Shown piece after piece: positions 9,079-16,780 of a stretch of 64,000 bases of DNA. The notes below the pieces were generated by a model, which did no database searches, was not told the origin of the DNA, and saw nothing but the letters and a program-made list of their open reading frames with translations. Made by a program: the position numbers and the translations under genes. Positions within the stretch are counted from its first letter, which is position 1, and each line of letters begins with the position of its first letter. The stretch is from Silvanigrella aquatica (lineage in GTDB: Bacteria; Bdellovibrionota_B; Oligoflexia; Silvanigrellales; Silvanigrellaceae): the NCBI RefSeq assembly GCF_001907975.1, contig NZ_CP017834.1:248001-312000 (forward strand), in the 5' to 3' direction.

Positions 9079-10260
9079 ATGAGCAGTAATAGTAAATATA
9101 ATTTTGATGAAAATTTGAATCGTATAGGTACAAATTCTTTTAAATGGGATGGCAGAAAAAAATTTATTGGTTACCCAGATGTTTTACCTATGCATGTGGC
9201 TGATATGGATTTTTCATGTGCTCCAGAAATTTTAAAAGCAATTCAAGAGCGCGCAAGGCATCCTTCTTTTGGTTATGCTCTTATTTCCTCCGACTTTTTT
9301 ATTCCTTTAATAAAATGGTTAAAATATTTTCATCAATGGGAAGTAGAACCGCATTGGTGCTTGTATAGTCCTTCTATCGTAACAACTCTTAGCTTAGCTA
9401 TTTTTTCATTAACAAATGAAAACGAGGGTGTTATTATTCAGCCTCCGGTATATCCTCCTTTTATGGAAGTGATCAGAAATAATAATCGTCAAATTTTATT
9501 GAATCGTTTAAAGCAAAACTCAAATGGAAAATATGAAATTAATTTTGAGGAATTTGAAGATCTATGTAAAAATAAAAAAGCAAAATTGTTTATATTATGT
9601 AGCCCACATAATCCCGTTGGAAGAGTATGGCAAAAGGATGAGCTTTCAAAGCTTGCGGAAATATGTTTGAAATATAATGTCACTCTCATTTCAGATGAAA
9701 TTCACAGTGATTTGATATATTCACCTCATAAACACATAAGTATTGCCTCCTTAAATAATGAAATATCATTAAACACTATTACATGTATTTCTCCATCGAA
9801 AACATTTAATTTACCAGGAATTTCTTCTTCTGCTATTGTTATTAAAAATAAAGAACTAAGAAATAAAATAAATGCCGCTTTTGATCGTTTTCATCTGACA
9901 CTTCCCTCAGCTATGGCTATTGTTTCATTTGAATCCGCTTATAAATTTGGTTATTCTTGGCATAAAGAGCTCATGCCCTATTTGGAGCAAAATCGGAATA
10001 TTGTTAAAAACTGGGTTGAATGCAATTTTAAAAACGTGCTTTTTTATATGCCGGAAGCTACATATTTAGGTTGGATTTCATTTAAAAATTTAAAACTAAA
10101 TGACGGAGAATTGAAAAAACGCATGCATGAAGTTGCCAATGTGGCCTTATATCCAGGGTCTAAATTTGGTGAAGGAGGTGAAGGCTTTATGCGCTTGAAT
10201 TTTGGTTGTCCAAAAAGCCAATTAGAAGAAGCTTTAAGTAGGATGGAAAAAATTTTTTAA
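9079..10260 (+). CDS. PatB/MalY-type C-S lyase (cystathionine beta-lyase-like aminotransferase)
   Basis: PLP enzyme of the MalY/PatB subgroup, 393 aa. These cleave cystathionine or cysteine to pyruvate, ammonia and a thiol. Diagnostic features are the opening NRIGTNSFKWD, PMHVADMDFSCAPEI, the YSPSIVTTLSLAI cofactor region, CSPHNPVGRVW, LISDEIHSDLIY and the lysine motif SPSKTFNLPGI. The ATG at 9079 sits behind GAGGGAATAT, so the in-frame TTG at 9067 is unlikely. It follows the HAD gene after 14 bases. In some relatives the protein also regulates transcription; nothing here shows that. Confidence 0.88.
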   Translation: MSSNSKYNFDENLNRIGTNSFKWDGRKKFIGYPDVLPMHVADMDFSCAPEILKAIQERARHPSFGYALISSDFFIPLIKWLKYFHQWEVEPHWCLYSPSIVTTLSLAIFSLTNENEGVIIQPPVYPPFMEVIRNNNRQILLNRLKQNSNGKYEINFEEFEDLCKNKKAKLFILCSPHNPVGRVWQKDELSKLAEICLKYNVTLISDEIHSDLIYSPHKHISIASLNNEISLNTITCISPSKTFNLPGISSSAIVIKNKELRNKINAAFDRFHLTLPSAMAIVSFESAYKFGYSWHKELMPYLEQNRNIVKNWVECNFKNVLFYMPEATYLGWISFKNLKLNDGELKKRMHEVANVALYPGSKFGEGGEGFMRLNFGCPKSQLEEALSRMEKIF

Positions 10261-10297
10261 TTTAAAAATAGCATTAAATAATTAGAATAAAATGATA

Positions 10298-11221
10298 TTA
10301 ATTCCAGATCATCAAATGCTCGTCTTCTTTTACTCCTATAAAACTTTGCAAAGATATTCTATAATTTTCGGTAAAATTTCTTACGGCATGAGGTTTTCTC
10401 GTATTTATAATGACGAGTTCTCCCACTTCAGGTTTAACAAGGACAGATTGAGGTAAAATCTCGCGCCAATTTATTTCTGAAGAGTCTTCAATGAATTGAT
10501 CAGTAGGAATTCCTGGAACATCCCATAATTCAAGCTCTCCTCCTGTATTGGGCATTGCTATATAAATGTTTGCAGAAAATTGTCCTCGTATTTTTACGCC
10601 TTTTTGTTGGAGTCCATCGTAGTGCGGCTGTTTTTCAACCATGTATGATTTTTCGGGGCGTTTCATAATACGTGCAATACCAACATGCATTTTTTTTCCT
10701 TCAAAATTAGCAATGCTTGCTCCTGGACTCCAGATTTCATCAAGCTCTAATCTGAGCTTATCAAAGGGGGCAATATTTGGAGCACATTCTTGCCTTATTT
10801 CACGAATTGCAGGAATCGCTTTATTAAAATAATTTTTGTAATTAGGGCTGTTTTTCAAATGACCAAAAGTGGTATTGTAAGAAACTCCTACTCTGTCAAC
10901 GCCATAGTCAACCAATTGGATTTCATCATTTACTTTGAGATCATGGGGGTGGCATTCCAGTTTAGGATGATTCAGATAAAAATTTGTCAGCTTTTCTGAC
11001 AAATAATTAGAAATATAATTTGGAATTCTCAATGCTAAAATTTCTTCATTAAACAATTTTTTAAGTAGATCTTCTGTAATTTTATCATTTGTAATAATTT
11101 TGCTATTCATTGATGATTTATAGTTTTTTGATATAGCCTTACTATGAATTAATACTTTGTAGTTTTGGGGGGTAATTTTGTTACTAATTATTGATTTTTG
11201 ATTTTGCGTTATATTATTCAT
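10298..11221 (-). CDS. 2OG-Fe(II) oxygenase with WelO5-like architecture, HxD iron site
   Basis: Predicted non-haem iron, 2-oxoglutarate-dependent oxygenase, 307 aa. The iron ligands read as His200 and Asp202 (PHYDG) and His278 (RKPHAV); Arg288 (YRISLQSF) would bind 2OG. As I recall it, the layout follows the WelO5/AmbO5 halogenases: a helical N-terminal half, an SYFIPL/NIYIAM strand followed by GGEL, then a PGDLL/VGELV turn and an E-D-x-x-x-I/M-x-W C-terminus. Those halogenases have Gly where this has Asp202, so hydroxylation or oxidation rather than halogenation is inferred. The first about 50 residues are low-complexity Asn/Lys/Ile. The substrate is unknown. It is divergent from an MdfA-like exporter across a very AT-rich gap. 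Confidence 0.75.
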   Translation of the reverse strand: MNNITQNQKSIISNKITPQNYKVLIHSKAISKNYKSSMNSKIITNDKITEDLLKKLFNEEILALRIPNYISNYLSEKLTNFYLNHPKLECHPHDLKVNDEIQLVDYGVDRVGVSYNTTFGHLKNSPNYKNYFNKAIPAIREIRQECAPNIAPFDKLRLELDEIWSPGASIANFEGKKMHVGIARIMKRPEKSYMVEKQPHYDGLQQKGVKIRGQFSANIYIAMPNTGGELELWDVPGIPTDQFIEDSSEINWREILPQSVLVKPEVGELVIINTRKPHAVRNFTENYRISLQSFIGVKEDEHLMIWN

Positions 11222-11628
11222 TTAATCTCTTACGACTCCTGTGTTTTAAAATGTTTATATTATTATTTCTATATATCTTGTTATTTTTATTAATAAAGAA
11301 TTATTTTTTTAAATATATATTTTATTGACTAAAATCAATTTATAATAAAAATAAATAATTAAAATTTTTATTTATTTTTAATAAAATCGTAATATTTATT
11401 TCATAATATTTTAATTATTTAAATAAATTTATTAAGATTATGTTGATCAATTTTAATTTATAATATAAAAATAGTTTAATATTTTTTATCTTAATATAAG
11501 AAATATTTCTGATACTTTATTTTTGTACAGTGATTTTTTTAAAAAATATAAAATATTATATAAATTATTCAATTATTTCATCTGTCAGTAAGTTGAGTTT
11601 TGCTTAAAATTTAAAAAATGAGTATGGT
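11222..11628. promoter_or_regulatory. Extremely AT-rich divergent intergenic region
   Basis: The gap between the oxygenase and the exporter has no coding signal. By direct count, 11281-11580 contains 23 G or C in 300 bases (about 8%), far below the neighbouring genes. Both genes point away from it, so it must hold their promoters, but no single -35/-10 pair stands out in such sequence. Confidence 0.5.
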
Positions 11629-12891
11629 ATGTCAGGTCATATATCTAAAAATATATTTGTATTTTTCGTTATTTTTTTGTTAATTTATGAGTTTAGTGTT
11701 TATTTATCAAATGATATGATTATGCCTGCCATGATTGATATTGTGAATGAATTTTCGGTAGGTGACGAGTATATTTCTACTTCTCTGAGTGTATTTATTT
11801 TAGGGGCGGCTAGTTTACAAATATTTTTAGGACCTCTGTCCGATCGTTATGGACGCAGAAGATTTATGTTATTTGGAGTCTTCTTTTTTATATTAGGATG
11901 TTTCATAAGTGCTTTGTCAACATCCATTTATCAATTTCAGATATCAAGATACATGCAGGGAATGGGGGTGTGTTATATTGGTGTCATTGGGTACACAATA
12001 ATTCAAGAAATGTTTGAGGAAAAAAAAGCTGTAAAAATAATATCTCTCATGAATGCAATCTCAATTTTAGGCCCCTTATTTGGGCCTTTAGCGGGGAGCT
12101 TATTTTTGGAATATTATAACTGGAGAGGAATTAATATTGTTATTGCTTTTATAGCAATAATCTCATTATTTGGGTTTTATTTTTCTTTTCCTAATGAAGA
12201 AAAATTGTCATCTTTTTCTAAAATTACCAAGGAGAATTCTAAAAAAATATCAATTTTTTATATAATAATAAATTATATCGATATATTAAAAAATAAAAAA
12301 TTTATAATGGGAGTTATTTCTTTTGGTCTGATTAAAATTCCATTTGTTGTTTGGATAGCTATTTCTCCCCTATTATTAATTAAAAAGGCGGGATTATCCA
12401 ATGTGGAGTATGCTTTATGCCAAATCCCTTTTTTTGGTGGCGTGATTATTGGCATTTTATATCTCCAAAATCTTTTAAAATTTTATTCACTTAATAAAAT
12501 TATTATGATTGGTAGTGCTATTTTAGGGAATGGTCTTATCGCTGCATTTCTGTTTTCAATCCTATTTCAAGAACATTTCCTTACTATTATTATTCCTTAC
12601 TTTTTATACTCCGTAGGTTTAGGTATTGTAAGTTCTCCCATTAACAGATTAGTCTTATTTTCTTCTTCTGCGACAAAAAGTTCTGTAGCCGCTTTATTGA
12701 GCTTTATTGCAATGCTTATAGTGATATTAGGGATCAAATCTATGGAGTATTTTTATCAGAATCAAAGTAATATTGCATTAGGAGCTTTTGGTTTTACAGT
12801 ATTTTTTTTGTATTTATTTTTTATAAGTTTATTTCTTAGAAAAAAAGAAAATGAAGAAGTTATTTCTGAGGAGGTAAAAGTTTGTCATTAA
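11629..12891 (+). CDS. MdfA-like multidrug/H+ antiporter (MFS, DHA1)
   Basis: A 420-aa protein with 12 predicted transmembrane helices. It matches the MdfA pattern: SNDMIMPAMIDIV in helix 1, LGPLSDRYGRRRFML (motif A), RYMQGMGVCYIGVIGY (motif B region), QEMFEEKKAVKI after helix 4, and GPLFGPLAG (motif C, antiporter signature). MdfA relatives expel diverse cationic and neutral drugs using the proton gradient. The real substrate is unknown. The start at 11629 has only a weak ribosome site. A possible 36-codon gene overlaps the 3' end. Confidence 0.85.
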   Translation: MSGHISKNIFVFFVIFLLIYEFSVYLSNDMIMPAMIDIVNEFSVGDEYISTSLSVFILGAASLQIFLGPLSDRYGRRRFMLFGVFFFILGCFISALSTSIYQFQISRYMQGMGVCYIGVIGYTIIQEMFEEKKAVKIISLMNAISILGPLFGPLAGSLFLEYYNWRGINIVIAFIAIISLFGFYFSFPNEEKLSSFSKITKENSKKISIFYIIINYIDILKNKKFIMGVISFGLIKIPFVVWIAISPLLLIKKAGLSNVEYALCQIPFFGGVIIGILYLQNLLKFYSLNKIIMIGSAILGNGLIAAFLFSILFQEHFLTIIIPYFLYSVGLGIVSSPINRLVLFSSSATKSSVAALLSFIAMLIVILGIKSMEYFYQNQSNIALGAFGFTVFFLYLFFISLFLRKKENEEVISEEVKVCH

Positions 12892-12992
12892 ATAACTTAT
12901 ATAAATTTCTTTTTAATTTTAAAGAAAAATTTCTTGTTGCTAATTTGACGCTTTTTATTTCAACAATATTTTTAATGCTATTTGTTAAATGA
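12882..12992 (+). CDS. Putative 36-aa membrane peptide, translationally coupled to the exporter
   Basis: A TTG start at 12882 lies seven bases after GAGGAGG, the strongest type of ribosome site in this window, inside the last codons of the exporter gene. The frame runs 36 codons to TGA at 12990. The product begins MSLNNLYKFLFNFKEK and ends in a single hydrophobic segment (residues 17-35). It could be a small accessory subunit of the exporter. Support is the ribosome site plus the membrane segment only. Confidence 0.45.
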   Translation: MSLNNLYKFLFNFKEKFLVANLTLFISTIFLMLFVK

Positions 12993-13025
12993 TGCCGTTT
13001 GTAAAATTTTAACGTGGGGTTTCAA

Positions 13026-14069
13026 ATGCATTTGACACAATTAACAAAAATATTTTTATTATTCATAACCTCATTTTATATGATTTCCTTCGTTTTTGCA
13101 GAAGAATGGTATGGTCCTACTTTGGGGCCACTCGCACAAAAATCTAAATTTATTATTTATATAGCATCAGATTATCAAAATGGAGGTGTGACTGCAGTTT
13201 ATCGTGGGTTAGAAGATGCTTCAAAAAAATTAGGTTGGAAATTGGGAATTATGAATGGGAATGGCAGCAAAGAACAAATTCAAAAGGATCTTCAGGATGC
13301 TGTAAAACAGCAACCTGATGCCATTGTTTTGGGAGGATTTCAACCTACAGATTTTTCAGAAAATATAAAACAGGCTAAAGCAGCACATATCACTCTTGTG
13401 GGATGGCATGCGGCGGAGCGTCCTGGAACTCACCCCGATCTTTTCGTAAATGTAGCAACAGATTCAAATGAGGTTGCGACAGTAGCAGCTCGTTACGTTA
13501 TTAATGAATCTAAAGGAAAAGTAGGTGTTGTTATTTTTAATGACAATAGATTTGACGTCGCAAATGCAAAAACAAAAGCAATGAAAGAAGAAATTCAGAA
13601 ATGTAAAAGATGCAGCGTTCTTTCTATTGAAAATATTCCTATTGCCAATGCCGCATTTGAGGTATCTCTAGTTGTGCCTAAATTGATTAAAAAATTTGGT
13701 AAACAATGGACTCACACTTTAGCAATTAATGATATCTATTTTGATAATATGAATACTCCTCTTAATGAAGCTAAAAGAAAAGATATTAAAAATATTTCTG
13801 CTGGAGATGGTTCTAATTCTGCTATTAGTAGAATTAAATCCGGTTTATCACAGCAAGTGGCAACGGTTGCAGAGCCTCTGCGCACTCAGGGATGGCAAAT
13901 AGCAGATGAACTCAATCGCGCCTTTGCAAGAGAAAAACCAAGCGGATTTGTAACAAAACCCATTCTGGTTACAACAAGTTTTTTAAAAAATTTAAATAAT
14001 AAGAGTATTGAATCAAATATAGGATACGAAAAAGCCTATTTGAAAATTTGGAAAATAAACGAGAAATAA
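13026..14069 (+). CDS. Periplasmic sugar-binding-like protein (LacI/RbsB fold), orphan
   Basis: A 347-aa exported protein with a signal peptide ending near SFVFA-EEW. The mature part follows the type I periplasmic binding protein pattern: IIYIASDYQNGGVTAVYRGLEDASKKLGW, the QPDAIVLGG strand, ITLVGWHAAERPG, NVATDSNEVATVAARYV, GKVGVVIF and late DGSNSAISRIKSG. Such proteins bind sugars or autoinducers for ABC import or two-component sensing (compare LuxP, TorT). No permease, ATPase or kinase gene is adjacent. The start at ATG 13026 is preferred over GTG 13014 because it gives a clean signal peptide behind a G-rich ribosome site. Confidence 0.75.
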   Translation: MHLTQLTKIFLLFITSFYMISFVFAEEWYGPTLGPLAQKSKFIIYIASDYQNGGVTAVYRGLEDASKKLGWKLGIMNGNGSKEQIQKDLQDAVKQQPDAIVLGGFQPTDFSENIKQAKAAHITLVGWHAAERPGTHPDLFVNVATDSNEVATVAARYVINESKGKVGVVIFNDNRFDVANAKTKAMKEEIQKCKRCSVLSIENIPIANAAFEVSLVVPKLIKKFGKQWTHTLAINDIYFDNMNTPLNEAKRKDIKNISAGDGSNSAISRIKSGLSQQVATVAEPLRTQGWQIADELNRAFAREKPSGFVTKPILVTTSFLKNLNNKSIESNIGYEKAYLKIWKINEK

Positions 14070-14085
14070 TATTAGTGAAAAAAAT

Positions 14086-14118
14086 AAGGTTATTTTCTTT
14101 TAACAAGAAAATAACCTT
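14086..14118 (-). terminator. Intrinsic terminator of the aconitase gene
   Basis: A perfect 14-bp inverted repeat AAGGTTATTTTCTT / AAGAAAATAACCTT with a 5-nt loop. Read on the minus strand it is followed by a run of Ts (ATTTTTTT), so it ends aconitase transcription. It may also slow readthrough from the binding-protein gene. Confidence 0.85.
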
Positions 14119-14139
14119 GTGATGGTGAGGAAACTCGTC

Positions 14140-16413
14140 TTATTTTTTATTTGCTGCAATTAAATTTAAGGCACTTCCTGCTTTAAACCAGCCAATTTGT
14201 TGTTCATTGAAAGTATGATTCAACATAATGCTTTCTGTTTGCCCATCAGCATGTTTAATGGAGAGAGTTAATTGCTTGCCTGGTGCGAGATCTTTCGCAT
14301 TTAATGAGAAAGTATCGTCTTCACGAATTTTATCATAGTCCGCAGGGGTTGCAAAAGTTAAGGGCAGCATACCTTGTTTCTTTAAGTTTGTTTCGTGAAT
14401 ACGCGCAAAGCTTTTTACAACAATGGCCTTTCCGCCGAGGTGACGTGGCTCAAGAGCGGCGTGTTCGCGGGAACTTCCTTCGCCATAGTTTTCTTCACCG
14501 ACAACAAGCCAGCCAATGCCTTGAGCTTTGTAGTCGCGCGCCGTTGCAGGCACGGCTCCTGTAACTCCAGAAGCTTGATTTTTAACCTTATTTGCTTCTC
14601 CATTAAAGGAGTTGATAGCGCCAATAAGAAGGTTATTAGAAATATTGTCGAGGTGACCGCGGAATTTCAACCAGCTACCTGCCATAGAAATATGGTCAGT
14701 AGTACACTTTCCTTTTGCTTTAATTAGCATGCGTAGATCGTTAAAGTCTTTATCTAGGCTCGGAGCGTTAAACGGGCTGAGAGCTTGTAAACGGTCGCTT
14801 TTTGGATTGATGGCAACGGTTATAGAGGAGCCATCTGCTGCGGGTGCAACGTAACCATGTTCGTCTTTTACAAAGCCTTTATCAGGAAGATCGAGTCCTT
14901 TTGGCGTTTGCAACATGACTTTTTCGCCCTTTTCGTTTGTTACAGGCTCTTTTGTGAAATCAATACTGAGATCACCCGCAAGTGCAAAACCAATTACGGT
15001 TTCAGGAGATGCAACAAAAGCGTGGGTTTTAGGATTTCCGTCGTTACGAGCTGTAAAGTTACGATTGAAACTTGTAATAATGGAATTTTTTTCTTGAGAA
15101 CCATGGCGCTTCCATTGTCCAATACAAGGTCCACAAGCATTGGCCATGACGTTCGCGCCCATTTTGTCGAGGGCGCCCAATTGACCATCGCGTTCAATTG
15201 TCGCACGCACTTGTTCACTGCCTGGTGTGATTAAAAATTCACATTTTGCTTTGAGATTTTGTGTTGCTGCTTGTTTTGCAACGGTTGCTACGCGATCAAT
15301 ATCTTCGTAAGAAGAGTTTGTACATGAACCAATTAAAGCAGCACTTAATTTACTTGGCCAACCATTTTCTTTCACTGCTTTTGCAAATTGTGAAATAGGA
15401 GTGGCAAGGTCGGGAGTAAAAGGGCCGTTAATGTGTGGTTCAAGGGTGTCGAGGTCAATGGTAACAACTTGATCGTAGTATTTTTCCGGATTTTTTTCGA
15501 TGTCTACATCTGCTTTGAGATAATCGGCAACGCCGTCTGCAAGGTTCGCAATTTCAGCTCTATCTGTTTTTTTAAGGTAATCAGCCATGCGCACATCATA
15601 TGGGAAAATAGAAGTGGTTGCTCCAATTTCTGCTCCCATGTTGCAAATTGTGCCTTTGCCTGTGCAGGAGAGAGTTGCTGTGCCTGAACCAAAATACTCC
15701 ACAATAGCGCCTGTACCGCCTTTTACTGTGAGAATTCCGGCAAGTTTTAGAATGATGTCTTTAGCTGAAGCCCAGCCTTTTAAAGAGCCTGTTAACTTTA
15801 CGCCGATGAGTTTTGGAAACTTAAGTTCCCAAGGAATCCCAGCCATAACGTCCACGGCATCGGCGCCGCCAACACCAATAGCAATCATGCCAAGGCCACC
15901 GGCGTTTGGTGTGTGTGAGTCTGTACCAATCATCATGCCGCCTGGAAAAGCATAATTTTCAAGAACAACTTGGTGAATAATACCTGCGCCCGGTTTCCAG
16001 AAGCCAATACCGTATTTTTTTGAAACGTTGGCAAGGAACTCATAAACTTCTGAGTTTTCACGGTTTGCTGTGGCAAGATCTGTGGAGGCGTTGACTTCCG
16101 CTTGAATGAGGTGGTCACAGTGAACGGTGGAAGGCACGGCAACTTTAGGAATGCCTGCGGACATAAATTGTAAGAGTGCCATTTGAGCGGTGGCATCTTG
16201 CATAGCCACGCGATCGGGATAGAAGTCGACGTAGTCTTTGCCTCTGCCGAAATTATTGAGATCTGTGCCTTTTCCGCCATTTGCTGGTTTTAGGTGTGCA
16301 TAGAGAATTTTTTCGGTCAAGGTCATGGGACGGCCAAGAAGCTTGCGCGCAGAGTCCACATTAGATTTGAAATTTGAGTATACTTTTTTAACCATATCAA
16401 GATCTTGAACCAT
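14140..16413 (-). CDS. acn: Aconitate hydratase, mitochondrial type
   Basis: Isomerises citrate to isocitrate in the TCA cycle with a [4Fe-4S] cluster. The 757 residues follow the mitochondrial ACO2 pattern: [14 protein letters not shown], the [16 protein letters not shown] block, [33 protein letters not shown] and [13 protein letters not shown]. Cluster cysteines are Cys364 (GSCTNSS), Cys427 and Cys430 (ACGPC), the same 63 and 3 spacing as in human ACO2. This is neither the AcnB fold nor the longer AcnA type usual in proteobacteria. A very strong TTAGGAGG ribosome site precedes the ATG. A hairpin plus T6 sits just upstream of it. Confidence 0.93.
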   Translation of the reverse strand: MVQDLDMVKKVYSNFKSNVDSARKLLGRPMTLTEKILYAHLKPANGGKGTDLNNFGRGKDYVDFYPDRVAMQDATAQMALLQFMSAGIPKVAVPSTVHCDHLIQAEVNASTDLATANRENSEVYEFLANVSKKYGIGFWKPGAGIIHQVVLENYAFPGGMMIGTDSHTPNAGGLGMIAIGVGGADAVDVMAGIPWELKFPKLIGVKLTGSLKGWASAKDIILKLAGILTVKGGTGAIVEYFGSGTATLSCTGKGTICNMGAEIGATTSIFPYDVRMADYLKKTDRAEIANLADGVADYLKADVDIEKNPEKYYDQVVTIDLDTLEPHINGPFTPDLATPISQFAKAVKENGWPSKLSAALIGSCTNSSYEDIDRVATVAKQAATQNLKAKCEFLITPGSEQVRATIERDGQLGALDKMGANVMANACGPCIGQWKRHGSQEKNSIITSFNRNFTARNDGNPKTHAFVASPETVIGFALAGDLSIDFTKEPVTNEKGEKVMLQTPKGLDLPDKGFVKDEHGYVAPAADGSSITVAINPKSDRLQALSPFNAPSLDKDFNDLRMLIKAKGKCTTDHISMAGSWLKFRGHLDNISNNLLIGAINSFNGEANKVKNQASGVTGAVPATARDYKAQGIGWLVVGEENYGEGSSREHAALEPRHLGGKAIVVKSFARIHETNLKKQGMLPLTFATPADYDKIREDDTFSLNAKDLAPGKQLTLSIKHADGQTESIMLNHTFNEQQIGWFKAGSALNLIAANKK

Positions 16414-16436
16414 AGAAAAAACCTCCTAAAAAACAG

Positions 16437-16464
16437 AAAAAAGCGTGCGTCTGCAACAACGCAC
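16437..16464 (-). promoter_or_regulatory. Terminator-like hairpin in the aconitase leader (possible attenuator)
   Basis: On the minus strand GTGCGT (8-nt loop) ACGCAC is followed by GCTTTTTT, the form of an intrinsic terminator, only about 25 bases before the aconitase start codon. In a leader this could be an attenuator or a roadblock to readthrough. An alternative antiterminator fold was not established. Confidence 0.4.
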
Positions 16465-16594
16465 TCCTTTTATCAAGATATCTCCTTGTCGGTAGGTATG
16501 AAACAAAGTGTGACACAATAATTTCTTACGACCTATAAAAAAACTCAATATCTCTGAGGTGGTAGATGAGGCTAAAAAAAAATTTCAAAAACGC

Positions 16595-16622
16595 TTGACT
16601 CTTTTCTTCTGAAAGCATACTT
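16595..16622 (+). promoter_or_regulatory. Probable promoter of tRNA-Glu (first copy)
   Basis: TTGACT at 16595 and a weak -10 (TACTTA) after a 17-nt spacer, ending about 20 bases before the tRNA. The tRNA-Gly gene has the same TTGACT plus 17-nt arrangement. Confidence 0.45.
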
Positions 16623-16641
16623 ACCCGTTCACGGAAGAAAT

Positions 16642-16717
16642 GGCCCTATCGTCTAGAGGCCTAGGACACCGCCCTTTCACGGCGGTAACACCGGTTCGAA
16701 TCCGGTTAGGGTCACCA
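16642..16717 (+). tRNA. tRNA-Glu (anticodon UUC), copy 1
   Basis: A 76-nt cloverleaf with encoded CCA. Acceptor GGCCCTA pairs TAGGGTC; anticodon stem CCGCC/GGCGG around loop CTTTCAC (anticodon TTC); T arm CCGG-TTCGAAT-CCGG. A terminator follows immediately. Confidence 0.95.
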
Positions 16718-16731
16718 TTACTCTTCAGATA

Positions 16732-16763
16732 AAAAAAGCCAACCTTACTAGGTTGGCTTTTTT
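16732..16763. terminator. Bidirectional terminator between tRNA-Glu and the protease gene
   Basis: AAAAAAGCCAACC / GGTTGGCTTTTTT, a 13-bp stem with a 6-nt loop and T-runs on both strands. It ends tRNA-Glu (plus) and the protease operon (minus). Confidence 0.85.
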
Positions 16764-16780
16764 GTTTTCATCGTATTTGT

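Noticed and set aside
10298-11221. Calling the WelO5-like enzyme a halogenase
   Set aside because: Asp202 occupies the position that must be Gly for chloride to bind iron, so halogenation is not supported.
14283-16280. Several frames of 60-125 codons on both strands within the aconitase gene
   Set aside because: They are antisense or alternate-frame readings of a complete, strongly conserved gene.
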